In this document: positions 9,409-18,517 of the stretch, one piece after another
Position numbering within the stretch: position 1 is the first letter of the stretch
How the letters are laid out: every line of letters begins with the position of its first letter
Assembly: GCF_000422445.1 (NCBI RefSeq)
Contig: NZ_KE383837.1
Span: forward strand, 558,001-622,000
Direction: 5' to 3'
Source of the DNA: Paenibacillus assamensis DSM 18201
GTDB lineage: Bacteria > Bacillota > Bacilli > Paenibacillales > Paenibacillaceae
DNA length: 64,000 nucleotides
Program-made: the position numbers and the translations under genes
Notes under the pieces: generated by a model
What the model was told of the DNA's origin: nothing
Database searches by the model: none
The model's input: the letters and a program-made list of their open reading frames with translations, nothing else

Positions 9409-10833
9409 TCACGAAGCTGACTCCAACTTCCACAACGCCTTAAATTCCTTAACCAATACATCCGTACTCACTATACCCTTCATCCACCCCAGCACATTAC
9501 TATGCCATCTCTCCAGCTCAAAGGCATGTCGCAACGCCTCTTTGAGCCTTGTATCTGATTGATTATACACAGCAGGCAAATTACGATTCCACAATTGCCA
9601 TATTTTATCTTGAGAAGTACGATTTGCAGGCAATAGGAATGACGAAATATTCAGTACTTGCTGCTGCTGTTTTACATCAGTTACGAATTGTATCCAAAGG
9701 TTTGCCTCTTCTTCCAATTCGGTATATGCCGGCACGATGTAACTCATACTTTTCACCCAAGTTCCATATGGAGGAGCAATATCACGCGGCATTTCAACAG
9801 CGAGCGTTTCACCTAGCCGAGGAGCAGCCTCTGAAAAAGGTACAATTGCAAATGGCACCTCTCCTTGATTAATCATTTCCCATATACTTTTCTCATTCTT
9901 AAAAGAAACAGACTTAAATAACAACCGTGAATGCTCCCACTCCTTCAAATTCTCCTGCCATGGATAGGCAACTGCTCGACCTATGGATTGATTATGCGGC
10001 AAGGTCTGCACTACCGTGTCTGACAAGTCATTTTGATTGACATTACTGTCATCTGACATCTGGATCATCCCTAAGCGCCACATCAGCGCTAGAAGTGCAT
10101 ACGGATCGCGCTCCTCCCATGCAAACCATGGCAGGGCTATTTGTTTCTCCCCACTCTTCTCAGCGTGTTCCGTCATCGTTAATGTTGAATGCAACGAGGG
10201 ACGAACGGGCTGCATTTGACCAAACATCAACACTGCGGGAGCTCGCATGGCCGCATGCCATTCCCTCAAGGAAATCGGTGGTTTTTCTATTCCTGTTTGT
10301 GCTTTTAAAGCTACTGGGTTCCAAACCAGCACATAAGGATCCATATAATAAGGCGTTCCCCATACGAAACCATTCCAGCTTACCGCCTCTTTCAACCATT
10401 CTGGAGCGTATGCCCACGTTTCTGCAGACGGTTGTTGGGGCAGTAATTTGCCGGTCTGAGCATATGATTTAACTCGCTCGCTTCGAATCATAATTACATC
10501 AGCACTTTGTTGAAGGGCTAGTGATTGCTTCAAGCCTTCGCTTATTTCATGTTCCGTCTTATTACGCAACTCAACAGCAATACCATACTGTCGCTCGAAC
10601 TGTCCGCTTACTTTCATTAACTCCTTAAATACTTGTTGCGGCAAGCTGACATCTATTTTGAGCGCAAGCCCTGCTTTGTCTATTGCAAATACAGGCTCAT
10701 TGTATTCTCCTTCGTCTTCGTCAGGTCGCGGTTGGTTCATAAACTGCTTCAATCCACTTCCGAATTGGGTAAGCAATACCAACAAAATAAGTATCATTAT
10801 ACCTATAATAATCGTCTTTTTCGACTTCGGCAT
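9409..10833 (-). CDS. Membrane-anchored extracellular solute-binding protein (ABC type, family 1)
   Basis: A 474-residue protein with an N-terminal membrane helix (about 5-25) without a lipobox, so it is probably tethered by an uncleaved anchor. The remainder follows the sugar-binding-protein pattern: a mature start near LKIDVSLPQQVFKEL, a DVIMIRSERV block, WGTPYYMDPYVLVWNP around residue 160 and an AIVPFSEA block later. ATG at 10833 follows GGGAG; an upstream in-frame start gives an unlikely 29-residue extension. No permease or ATPase genes adjoin it, so it is an orphan binding protein or a sensor. The ligand cannot be inferred. Confidence 0.75.
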   Translation of the reverse strand: MPKSKKTIIIGIMILILLVLLTQFGSGLKQFMNQPRPDEDEGEYNEPVFAIDKAGLALKIDVSLPQQVFKELMKVSGQFERQYGIAVELRNKTEHEISEGLKQSLALQQSADVIMIRSERVKSYAQTGKLLPQQPSAETWAYAPEWLKEAVSWNGFVWGTPYYMDPYVLVWNPVALKAQTGIEKPPISLREWHAAMRAPAVLMFGQMQPVRPSLHSTLTMTEHAEKSGEKQIALPWFAWEERDPYALLALMWRLGMIQMSDDSNVNQNDLSDTVVQTLPHNQSIGRAVAYPWQENLKEWEHSRLLFKSVSFKNEKSIWEMINQGEVPFAIVPFSEAAPRLGETLAVEMPRDIAPPYGTWVKSMSYIVPAYTELEEEANLWIQFVTDVKQQQQVLNISSFLLPANRTSQDKIWQLWNRNLPAVYNQSDTRLKEALRHAFELERWHSNVLGWMKGIVSTDVLVKEFKALWKLESAS

Positions 10834-10980
10834 TCTGTTCTCCCTTCTGGGTTTAATGTGACGAATTACCGATAAAACGTTATTGTGTATCACACTTTGT
10901 TTACTGCTGGTCTCAGACAACTAGCAAGACGCATGTCCATTGTACCATTTTTTCACATTGTTGAATGTAAGATTTAACCT

Positions 10981-11005
10981 AAAAAAAGACATCCCTTGGG
11001 GATGC
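10981..11005 (-). terminator. Terminator after the 142-residue surface-type gene
   Basis: Short stem CATCCC/GGGATG (10990-10995 with 10999-11004), followed on the minus strand by seven T. It lies about 60 bases past the stop. Confidence 0.75.
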
Positions 11006-11066
11006 CTATACGTAGTAACCCATTTATAAAATAGAAGACGTAAAATGAGCGTGAACTATTGTTTCA

Positions 11067-11495
11067 CTATGGTGAAGCATACGCGATTGCCGTGAAGCTT
11101 TCAGGACCTACTCTTCGCAAATTTACATCTGAACCATTTCCACTAACACGTACTTCGTAAAGCACATAACCAGATGTAGCAGGTACATCATGATCGAACG
11201 CTGTGACCTTACAATCAAAAGTAGTATACAGTGGGTTGGGTGTCGTTATCGCTGATGAATAAACGAGTGTACTTCCATTTCTTATAATAGATACATTCAC
11301 AATACTCGGGATTGTAGTAACCGTAGTTAATGTGACAGTTGCATATAAATGAACACCTACCGCCGCACCTGCTGCTCCCGATATATCAAGTCCTAATGTA
11401 CCAAAAACAGCAGGGGTCGAAGTAACATCGACTAAGATTGATGGTGTATAACTTGCATTTTGTGAGCCTTGTGCATCTAAAAGTCTTGCTCCCAT
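11067..11495 (-). CDS. Beta-rich hypothetical protein, possibly spore or cell surface
   Basis: Not assigned to a known enzyme family. The 142 residues are rich in Thr, Ser, Val and Ala with no charged clusters, alternating polar and hydrophobic residues as in an all-beta jelly-roll fold, and there is no signal peptide. The N-terminus MGARLLDAQGSQ and the Ala/Gly-rich middle recall small C1q/TNF-like domains at the ends of exosporium proteins, but no collagen-like repeat precedes it. A strong GGAGGTGAT site lies upstream. The gene stands alone between two terminators, so it is probably expressed by itself. Surface location is inference. Confidence 0.6.
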   Translation of the reverse strand: MGARLLDAQGSQNASYTPSILVDVTSTPAVFGTLGLDISGAAGAAVGVHLYATVTLTTVTTIPSIVNVSIIRNGSTLVYSSAITTPNPLYTTFDCKVTAFDHDVPATSGYVLYEVRVSGNGSDVNLRRVGPESFTAIAYASP

Positions 11496-11599
11496 ATCAT
11501 CACCTCCACTATTAAGTTTATGTAAATAGAAGTAATCGGTGTGGACAATCTATCTCATATTCAATAAGTTATGTTCTATTCATCGCCAATGACACCATA

Positions 11600-11637
11600 A
11601 AAAGGGTGTCCCTAGCCTAAAAGGCTAAACACACCCT
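11600..11637 (-). terminator. Terminator after the PIN-PhoH gene (ylaK-like)
   Basis: Stem AGGGTGT (11603-11609) with ACACCCT (11631-11637), enclosing an inner AGCC/GGCT pairing. On the minus strand five T follow. About 60 bases past the stop. Confidence 0.8.
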
Positions 11638-11693
11638 GTACTTCTTTATCATTCATGCATCACATTAGGATTTTAAACGAATAAACAATGATA

Positions 11694-13028
11694 CTACAGC
11701 AAATCAGCAGCAATTTGAGCCAACTGCGAACGCTCTCCCTTTTCCAAAGTGACATGGCCGCTTAAACCTTCTGATTTAAATCGCTCGATTAAATAAGTTA
11801 GTCCATTGCTAGCAGAGTCTAAATAAGGATGATCAATTTGTGCTGGATCCCCTACCAGAACAATTTTACTTCCCTCGCCTACACGAGAAACAATCGTCTT
11901 CACTTCATGTTTAGATAAGTTTTGCGCTTCATCAATGATGATAAATTGCCCTGGAATCGATCTGCCTCGGATATAGGTTAACGCTTCAACTTGAATATTG
12001 CTTAAGCCAACTAAAATTTTATCGATGTCTCCAGCCTTTTTCGTATCAAATAAAAACTCTAAATTATCGTATATAGGCTGCATCCAAGGACGCAGCTTCT
12101 CTTCTTTTTCTCCTGGTAAAAATCCGATATCTTTGCCCATTGGCACAACAGGGCGTCCAATGAGCAGCTTTTTGTATTTACGCTCATCCTCTACCTTCAA
12201 CAATCCTGCCGCGAGGGCGAGCAGCGTCTTCCCTGTACCTGCTTTGCCTGCTAACGTGACCAACGGTATATCGTCATTAAGCAGCAGTTCTATAGCCATA
12301 CGCTGCTGGGCATTGCGTACAGCAATGCCCCACACTGGATCATTGCTAAGAAATAGCGGCTCTAATCGCGTACATTCAACATTCACCTTTAATATGGCCG
12401 ACTTGCTCGTACCCATCTCGTCTTTCAAAATAACAAATTCATGTGGATGAAGCTTCAGAACAACATTCAAACTATTCACAGGTAAGAAACGATAGCTATA
12501 AAATTGGTCAATTACAGATGGATGAACATGTAGAACTCGATGCCCTGCATACAACTCGTCGCTTGATGATACACTACGGTCTGACAAATAGTCCTCCGTC
12601 TGCAAACCGAGTACATCACCTTTTACACGTACAAGCACATCTTTGCTAACGAGCACGACGCTTTTCGGTTGTTCTAGCTGCTGTTGTTCCAGACTGTAAT
12701 TTAAAGCAACTGCCAAAATGCGATTATCATTTGTCATTTCACCAAACAGTTCCTGGACTTTCACGAAGCTCCGATGATTGAGCTCCACAATTAGTGACCC
12801 TCCGTTCGGCAGCGGGACCCCCTTATGCAGGCTCCCTGACTCCCTCAACCCATCAAGAAGTCGTGAAACCGTCCTGGCATTTCGACCAATTTCGTCGGCG
12901 AGGCGTTTTTTAGAATCAATTTCTTCAAGGACAGTAGCTGGGATAACAACCTCATGCTGCTCGAATGCAAACAAAGCATTCGGGTCATGCAATAGAACAT
13001 TCGTATCCAATACAAATATTTTGGTCAT
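11694..13028 (-). CDS. ylaK: PIN domain-PhoH ATPase fusion (YlaK, PhoH2-like)
   Basis: A 444-residue fusion of an N-terminal PIN RNase domain (VLDTNVLL at 5-12, with further acidic residues) and a C-terminal PhoH-type ATPase. The ATPase shows Walker A GKAGTGKT near residue 260, RPVVPMGKDIGFLPG after it, and a Walker B around FIIIDEAQN. PhoH2 proteins are reported to unwind and cleave RNA; the role here is by family. ATG at 13028 follows GGAGGGG; a longer frame would add 29 non-conserved residues. In B. subtilis ylaK lies in the same yla neighbourhood. A second, shorter PhoH lies at 42771-43739. Confidence 0.9.
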   Translation of the reverse strand: MTKIFVLDTNVLLHDPNALFAFEQHEVVIPATVLEEIDSKKRLADEIGRNARTVSRLLDGLRESGSLHKGVPLPNGGSLIVELNHRSFVKVQELFGEMTNDNRILAVALNYSLEQQQLEQPKSVVLVSKDVLVRVKGDVLGLQTEDYLSDRSVSSSDELYAGHRVLHVHPSVIDQFYSYRFLPVNSLNVVLKLHPHEFVILKDEMGTSKSAILKVNVECTRLEPLFLSNDPVWGIAVRNAQQRMAIELLLNDDIPLVTLAGKAGTGKTLLALAAGLLKVEDERKYKKLLIGRPVVPMGKDIGFLPGEKEEKLRPWMQPIYDNLEFLFDTKKAGDIDKILVGLSNIQVEALTYIRGRSIPGQFIIIDEAQNLSKHEVKTIVSRVGEGSKIVLVGDPAQIDHPYLDSASNGLTYLIERFKSEGLSGHVTLEKGERSQLAQIAADLL

Positions 13029-13183
13029 AAAATCCCCTCCGATTGGTTTGTTCAGCGCTTTATCCAGTATGAGGGCATGATGTCTATATACATAATTCAT
13101 TGCACTGCCGCTCACACTATTAAGAGCGATTACCTGTTACCATTTCATGCAACATCGATGATACAGACGAAAGGAAGATCAGG

Positions 13184-13708
13184 ATGCGGAAACTTATTAT
13201 AGCTGTCCTTCTCATCAGCATATTGGGAGGCTGCGGTTCCAAACAGCAAGCAGCACCTTCCCCTCAGCAGCAAACCCAATATCATGCCGCTTCTCCAACT
13301 CAGCCAGAAGAACCTATGGATAGAGAAGCACTACGCAGCCACTTAACCAACATCGCCAAGCGAGTTCCGGGCGTTCAAAATGTAAACTGCGTTGTATTCG
13401 GAAACACAGCTATCGTTGGAATAGATGTAGACGCTAATTTGGATCGATCACGTGTTGGCTCAATCAAATACTCCGTAGCAGAAGCATTGAGCAAGGATAA
13501 ATACGGTGCACAAAGCGTTGTAACTGCTGACGTGGATATGAATCAGCGCTTGCGGGAAATTGGAAATGATATTCGGAATGGATACCCCATTCAAGGGTTC
13601 AGCAATGAATTAGCAGACATTATGGGTCGCATTGTCCCACAGATGCCGAAAAGCGTGAAGCAAATGAAACAAACCGTAGAGCAGCGATCACCAGCTCCTA
13701 ACAAGTAG
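13184..13708 (+). CDS. ylaJ: YhcN/YlaJ-family sporulation lipoprotein
   Basis: A 174-residue lipoprotein: short basic N-terminus, hydrophobic core and lipobox ILGGC, with the lipidated Cys near residue 17. A Gln/Pro/Ser-rich linker precedes the YhcN/YlaJ domain, visible as VPGVQNVNCVVFGNTAIVGI and SVVTADVDMNQRL. Members are sporulation or germination lipoproteins of the forespore membrane or coat. Start follows GAAAGGAAGA. In B. subtilis ylaJ is immediately beside ylaK; here it is divergent from ylaK, which supports the name by synteny. Confidence 0.85.
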   Translation: MRKLIIAVLLISILGGCGSKQQAAPSPQQQTQYHAASPTQPEEPMDREALRSHLTNIAKRVPGVQNVNCVVFGNTAIVGIDVDANLDRSRVGSIKYSVAEALSKDKYGAQSVVTADVDMNQRLREIGNDIRNGYPIQGFSNELADIMGRIVPQMPKSVKQMKQTVEQRSPAPNK

Positions 13709-13733
13709 AGATGGACATGCCTCCACGAAGCAC

Positions 13734-13765
13734 AAAAAGCCTAACGGTTAACCGCTAGGCTTTTT
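13734..13765. terminator. Bidirectional terminator
   Basis: Nearly perfect 16-base stem (13734-13749 with 13750-13765, one mismatch) bounded by A-run and T-run. It can stop the plus-strand ylaJ-like transcript and the converging LCP transcript. Confidence 0.85.
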
Positions 13766-13930
13766 GTATATAAGTGCATATTATCGATCTCAATCATTGT
13801 ATAATCGGACATACTACTCAAACCTCCTAGTCAATACACCATTTCTATACATTGTATTAGCATGGAAGGCAGAACTTGCTTATGCTTTTGACCGAGCATT
13901 ATTTTATTGAAATCGACCTGTTTGAAATGG

Positions 13931-15091
13931 TTAGCGAGTTGGAGCCGAATTTGGCGTTGACTCACTACTATCCGCAACTTTTTCACCAGCTGCTTGTTCA
14001 GGTGTAATTGATTTGCCATCCATCACATCTTTTAGCAGTTGTTTAGCCAATGCGAGCTTCTCTTCATTAATATAAATATAAGGACTCTTCCAATCTCCAC
14101 CGACTGAAACGTAGTGAATATTGTTGCGATTAATATCAATATATGTAGTAAAGGAATCGCGAATCTGTGTACTTGTCATATCAATCTTAAAATTATCAGC
14201 CAAAGCGTCGATAATGTCCGTAACTTTTGAAAATCCACCTAAAGACTGCATGTTGCCTACAAGCTCCTGCAACACCGCATTTTGACGGAGGTTACGATTT
14301 TCATCGGTCGTCTCTGGTGTTCTTGGACTACAGTTAGACTTCCGATAGCGAACCAAATCAAGCGCCTCTTGTCCGCTTAAGTCCTGCTGTCCTGCTCTGA
14401 GATTAATATTTGTCCCATCCGCTCGATCTCGATAGCACATGTTTTGATCCACATTCATGCTTACCCCACCGAGTGCATCAACGACTTGCACAAAGCCTTG
14501 GAAGTTAATCTCCATCGCATGATCGATATCTAGATCCATATACTTACCGAGCATGACCTTCATTTCTTCCATCGGAGTAGGACTATCCAACTGGCCTTTT
14601 TTATGCAGGCTATGGAAGTTCGGATAGAAATGATTGAGCTTGTCAGGTCCGTATCCCGGAATCTCGAAATACGTATCACGTGGTAAAGATACGAGCACAG
14701 CTTCCTTTGTTTCGGGATGCATAGCTCCCACCATAACAACGTCCGTACGCATACCTGGCAATTCTTTACGATAGTCAACGCCCATTAAAACAAAGGAAAA
14801 CGGCTCGGTTTGAGGTGCCAATGTAGGTACAACCACTTGGTTACCCGTTCCGCCTTTCTCCACAGTTGATATGGTCGGCAACTTATTGTTAGCATACAGA
14901 ACTAAATAGGTTGCTATTCCGATACCCGTAATAACAAGCAGAATAATACCCGTCAGCATAGCTTTCAACCATGTGGGCATTTTCTTTTTTGTAGATTTCA
15001 AACGAGCTCTTGGATTAGGCTTGGAACTTGACTTTGGTCGTGACTTAGAATGTTGTGACTGTCTTGGCGGTAAAGGTGTGTTCACTTTCAT
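13931..15091 (-). CDS. LytR-CpsA-Psr (LCP) family cell wall ligase
   Basis: LCP enzymes transfer anionic polymers such as teichoic acids from lipid carriers to peptidoglycan outside the membrane. This 386-residue protein has a Lys/Arg/Ser-rich cytoplasmic tail (about 1-38), one membrane helix (about 40-65) and the LCP domain. The domain starts near FSFVLMGVDYRKELPGMRTD and contains the Arg block VLVSLPRDTYFEIPG and the later LVRYRKSNC region. ATG at 15091 follows GAGGT; an in-frame GTG at 15103 is less likely. It is placed between ylaH and ylaJ/ylaK, an insertion relative to the B. subtilis yla order. Confidence 0.9.
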   Translation of the reverse strand: MKVNTPLPPRQSQHSKSRPKSSSKPNPRARLKSTKKKMPTWLKAMLTGIILLVITGIGIATYLVLYANNKLPTISTVEKGGTGNQVVVPTLAPQTEPFSFVLMGVDYRKELPGMRTDVVMVGAMHPETKEAVLVSLPRDTYFEIPGYGPDKLNHFYPNFHSLHKKGQLDSPTPMEEMKVMLGKYMDLDIDHAMEINFQGFVQVVDALGGVSMNVDQNMCYRDRADGTNINLRAGQQDLSGQEALDLVRYRKSNCSPRTPETTDENRNLRQNAVLQELVGNMQSLGGFSKVTDIIDALADNFKIDMTSTQIRDSFTTYIDINRNNIHYVSVGGDWKSPYIYINEEKLALAKQLLKDVMDGKSITPEQAAGEKVADSSESTPNSAPTR

Positions 15092-15103
15092 AACTGACCT
15101 CAC

Positions 15104-15376
15104 TTATTCATTGTATTTCGGGTTGGATTCAATATCATGCCACAGCTGTTCACACAAGTTTCTGTCGAACTCAGCTTGATTGATTTGTCCTTCACGCTCA
15201 TAAGTGACGGTATACGTATTTTCATTGACTTGATCGGCTACGCTGGTCAACATGTGATCTTCATGCAGAATTTGAGCGAAGAAATCAAGCGTCTGCTTGG
15301 CTGCACCGTCGTCCGGACGATGCCGAACGACAATGACCATTTGCAGCCAATTAAACAGAGCGTCATGCAGCTTCAA
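15104..15376 (-). CDS. Small conserved-type hypothetical protein (TTG start)
   Basis: A 90-residue cytoplasmic protein. I start it at TTG 15376 because GGAGGGG lies exactly five bases upstream; a longer version would overlap the ylaH 3' end and has no site. It is mixed alpha/beta with LHDALFNWLQMVIVVRHRP at the N-terminus and an acidic C-terminus. It begins 29 bases after the ylaH stop and ends 12 bases before the LCP start, so the three genes form a tight operon. It occupies the place of B. subtilis ylaI but has no zinc-binding cysteine pattern, so it is not that protein. Function unknown. Confidence 0.7.
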   Translation of the reverse strand: MKLHDALFNWLQMVIVVRHRPDDGAAKQTLDFFAQILHEDHMLTSVADQVNENTYTVTYEREGQINQAEFDRNLCEQLWHDIESNPKYNE

Positions 15377-15405
15377 GTTAACCCCTCCAGTCGATGAGGA
15401 TACGA

Positions 15406-15690
15406 TTACGACATATTCTGATGCTTCTTCTTCTGGCGTCCCTCTACAAAATAGCGAATACGAACCATAAACATAAGCACTACAGCTACAAACAAACACT
15501 GTATGATAGGCAGCTTGTCAATCTGCAATACAAGCAGAATAAGACAACCTAACGCCATCACAATATGAATAATAATCTCCTTTAGGAGGGGTAGCTTCTG
15601 GACCCGAAACACCTGGTTAAATATGAAAGCTACAAATGCAAATATAAGCAAGTAGCTGATTAACATGTGGTCGGCAAACCATTGCTGCAT
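15406..15690 (-). CDS. ylaH: YlaH-like integral membrane protein
   Basis: A 94-residue protein with three hydrophobic segments (about 8-27, 37-57 and 62-80) and a basic C-terminal tail (EGRQKKKHQ). Length, topology and its position directly downstream of typA match YlaH of B. subtilis. Start preceded by GGATGGAG. No biochemical role is known. First gene of a probable operon with the 90-residue protein and the LCP ligase. Confidence 0.85.
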   Translation of the reverse strand: MQQWFADHMLISYLLIFAFVAFIFNQVFRVQKLPLLKEIIIHIVMALGCLILLVLQIDKLPIIQCLFVAVVLMFMVRIRYFVEGRQKKKHQNMS

Positions 15691-15775
15691 AACGACTCCA
15701 TCCTTTCAGCGAAGATAAGATTTGTCTTTACACAAATTGCTCTTCAACGAAAAATACGAATTCCCCGTTTAAGGT

Positions 15776-17608
15776 CTATGACTGAACTTTACGTTGCTTT
15801 TCCGCACGTTCACGCTCATTCTTGTTAAGAATCTTCTTACGCAAGCGAATGGATTCAGGTGTAATTTCGCAATACTCATCATCGTTCAAGTATTCAAGCG
15901 CCTGCTCCAAAGAGTAAGCACGAGGTGTCTTCAAACGCACTGTGTCATCTTTACCAGAAGAACGTACGTTAGATAGTGCTTTCTCCTTACAGATGTTAAC
16001 AACGATATCATTATCGCGCGTATGTTCACCGACAATCATACCTTCGTATACGTCTGTACCCGGGTTAAGGAACAAAATACCACGGTCTTCTACAGACAAC
16101 ATACCATACATAGTTGATACACCGTTCTCCATCGATACCAATACGCCCTGGTGACGGCCGCCTACTTGGCTGCCTGCAAAAGGACCATAATGATCGAACG
16201 CATGATTCATAATACCGTAGCCGCGAGTTAGTGTCAGGAATGAAGTACGGTATCCGATAAGACCACGTGCAGGAATGATGAATTCCAAGCGTACTTGTCC
16301 AGTACCATGGTTGATCATGTTTACCATTTCCGCTTTGCGTGATCCAAGGCTCTCCATTACTGCACCCATCGAATCTTCAGGAATGTCGATAAGAAGGCGT
16401 TCCATCGGCTCCATCTTCTGGCCATCGATTTCCTTAATGATTACTTCTGGCTTGGATACTTGAAGCTCGTAGCCTTCACGACGCATATTCTCGATAAGAA
16501 TACCAAGGTGAAGTTCACCGCGACCAGCTACAATAAATGCGTCTGGGCTTTCTGTTTCCTCTACACGAAGGGACACGTCTGTTTCCAATTCTTTCAACAA
16601 ACGCTCACGAAGCTTACGGGATGTTACCCATTTACCTTCACGACCAGCGAATGGACTGTTGTTAACAAGGAATGTCATTTGCAAAGTAGGCTCATCGATG
16701 TGCAATACAGGCAAAGCTTCAGGGTGTGCCATATCTGCGATCGTTTCACCGATGTTGATTTCACGGATACCAGCGATTGCTACGATATCACCTGCTGCTG
16801 CTTCTTCACGCTCGATACGCTTCAAACCTTGGAAGCCGAACAATTTCTCAATACGTGCTTGCTTCACTTGCCCTTCACGGTTAATAACCGCAACAGGCTG
16901 GCCTGCACGAATCGTACCACGGTTCACACGACCAATTGCGATACGGCCCAAGTATTCATTGTAGTCCAGCAACGTTACAAGGAACTGCAACGGCTCTTCT
17001 GGATTCTCTTGCGGGGATGGAATATGTTCAATTACTGTCTCGAACAACGCTTCCATGTGGTCGTCTTGCTTCTCAGGATTCAAGCTCGCTGTACCGTTCA
17101 ATGCAGATGCATATACGACAGGGAACTCAAGCTGCTCATCGTTTGCTTCCAATTCGATAAACAGATCCAATACTTCGTCAATAACTTCACTTGGACGAGC
17201 ATTTGGACGGTCAATTTTGTTCACAACAACGATTGGCGTCAAGTTATGCGCCAACGCTTTGCGCAATACGAATTTCGTTTGCGGCATGCAGCCTTCAAAA
17301 GCATCAACGACTAGAAGTACGCCGTCAACCATTTTCATAATACGCTCTACTTCACCACCGAAGTCAGCGTGACCAGGCGTATCTACAATGTTGATCAAAT
17401 GATCTTTATACGTAATCGCCGTATTTTTCGCTAGAATCGTAATACCGCGCTCTCGTTCCAAGTCATTCGAGTCCATGGCGCGCTCATGCACCACTTCATT
17501 GTTACGGAAAGTTCCGGATTGTTGTAGCAGCTTGTCAACCAACGTTGTTTTACCGTGGTCAACGTGTGCGATAATTGCGATATTCTTGATCTTATTGCGC
17601 TCTTGCAT
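15776..17608 (-). CDS. typA: GTP-binding translation factor TypA/BipA
   Basis: Ribosome-binding translational GTPase linked to ribosome assembly and stress growth. The 610-residue protein carries G1 AHVDHGKT (14-21), the switch region with RGITI, G3 DTPGH and G4 NKID, followed by the domain order of TypA including the C-terminal block with ARGLIGYRTSF. Length and motif set separate it from LepA and EF-G. A long plus-strand frame opposite it is a codon shadow. In B. subtilis typA (ylaG) also precedes ylaH. Confidence 0.97.
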   Translation of the reverse strand: MQERNKIKNIAIIAHVDHGKTTLVDKLLQQSGTFRNNEVVHERAMDSNDLERERGITILAKNTAITYKDHLINIVDTPGHADFGGEVERIMKMVDGVLLVVDAFEGCMPQTKFVLRKALAHNLTPIVVVNKIDRPNARPSEVIDEVLDLFIELEANDEQLEFPVVYASALNGTASLNPEKQDDHMEALFETVIEHIPSPQENPEEPLQFLVTLLDYNEYLGRIAIGRVNRGTIRAGQPVAVINREGQVKQARIEKLFGFQGLKRIEREEAAAGDIVAIAGIREINIGETIADMAHPEALPVLHIDEPTLQMTFLVNNSPFAGREGKWVTSRKLRERLLKELETDVSLRVEETESPDAFIVAGRGELHLGILIENMRREGYELQVSKPEVIIKEIDGQKMEPMERLLIDIPEDSMGAVMESLGSRKAEMVNMINHGTGQVRLEFIIPARGLIGYRTSFLTLTRGYGIMNHAFDHYGPFAGSQVGGRHQGVLVSMENGVSTMYGMLSVEDRGILFLNPGTDVYEGMIVGEHTRDNDIVVNICKEKALSNVRSSGKDDTVRLKTPRAYSLEQALEYLNDDEYCEITPESIRLRKKILNKNERERAEKQRKVQS

Positions 17609-17785
17609 ACGTTCGATCTTTCCTTTCTATAGTAGCACATTTATAAAATGGGTCGTCTTATCGGTTGGCTCCGTACGGTCCACAACAGTCCGTTATCGCA
17701 ATAATTGCGTGAAGAAGGCGCCGATTAACGGCGCCGTTCATGTGAAATAATCGTTCAGAACGTAGTAATGCTGCCTCTGCTACCT

Positions 17786-18274
17786 TTAACGTCGCATCCG
17801 TGACGCCCCACCGAAGATGAGCAGCGCTCCTACAACGATGAGTCCGAATGCGATCAAGTATACGCTAATACTCACAATTAGCGTCAGAACGAGCAGAAAT
17901 ACCCCTGCTCCGCCTAGAACAACAGCCGCCTGCCATACTCGTGGCGATGGATAGGATTCAAGTCTGCAATAGCCGTATAATCCTACAGCTAATCCGATTA
18001 AAATAAACGGCCATAAAGAACGGAACAACTCCCATGAAATCCAATGGCATACCATGAACAACAGCCCGTATACGAGCAATGTTCCACCAGGTACAAATGC
18101 TATTGGGGGAAGCAGTCTATTCCTAACGAGCAAAACAAGTCCCGCTCCAGCCAAAAATAGAAACAGTGGCCACAACGTCCCACCTACAAAATTAAAAAAG
18201 CCCCATTTGCCCAGCAGGATGAACAATCCCGCAGCTAGTATAAAAATACCGATAACGGGTTCTTTTCTGGACAT
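17786..18274 (-). CDS. Polytopic membrane protein, hypothetical
   Basis: A 162-residue protein with five to six hydrophobic segments and an N-terminal cytoplasmic RKEP. The motif-poor sequence with a repeated G-I-F-I-L-A-A-G-L-F-I-L-L-G pattern recalls the LiaF-like membrane half (DUF5668 type), but without the soluble C-terminal domain. ATG at 18274 follows GAGGTG at six bases; a GTG three codons earlier overlaps that site. It lies between TerC and typA as a single gene. No function assigned. Confidence 0.7.
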   Translation of the reverse strand: MSRKEPVIGIFILAAGLFILLGKWGFFNFVGGTLWPLFLFLAGAGLVLLVRNRLLPPIAFVPGGTLLVYGLLFMVCHWISWELFRSLWPFILIGLAVGLYGYCRLESYPSPRVWQAAVVLGGAGVFLLVLTLIVSISVYLIAFGLIVVGALLIFGGASRMRR

Positions 18275-18399
18275 ACCATTCACCTCTGACGACCATTAAT
18301 CAACCATCTTTAGGATGGCGGACACGGTACGACGATATTCGCGCCCATTTATCCTTACTAGTTTATATGAAACGTACCAAAAATACTACCTCACCACAT

Positions 18400-18447
18400 A
18401 AAAAAACTTCCTCCCTCATCTAAAACGCTCAGATAGTCAGGAGGAAG
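18400..18447 (-). terminator. Terminator after terC-family gene
   Basis: Stem CTTCCTCC (18407-18414) with GGAGGAAG (18440-18447). On the minus strand the hairpin is followed by at least six T. It lies 70 bases past the transporter stop. Confidence 0.75.
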
Positions 18448-18517
18448 GCGCATTTTTTATATATTCAAGATGCAGTATCTCAAGGTTGAATTCTTCATCA
18501 AGCAAATGATCTTATAT

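Noticed and set aside
16460-17314. 284-codon plus-strand frame opposite typA
   Set aside because: Fully antisense to a conserved, intact gene, Cys/Thr/Phe-rich, no ribosome binding site. A codon shadow.
17717-17735. GGCGCCG/CGGCGCC hairpin near the 3' end of the 162-residue membrane protein gene
   Set aside because: Good stem but no T-run on either strand and it lies upstream of typA's region; termination cannot be argued.
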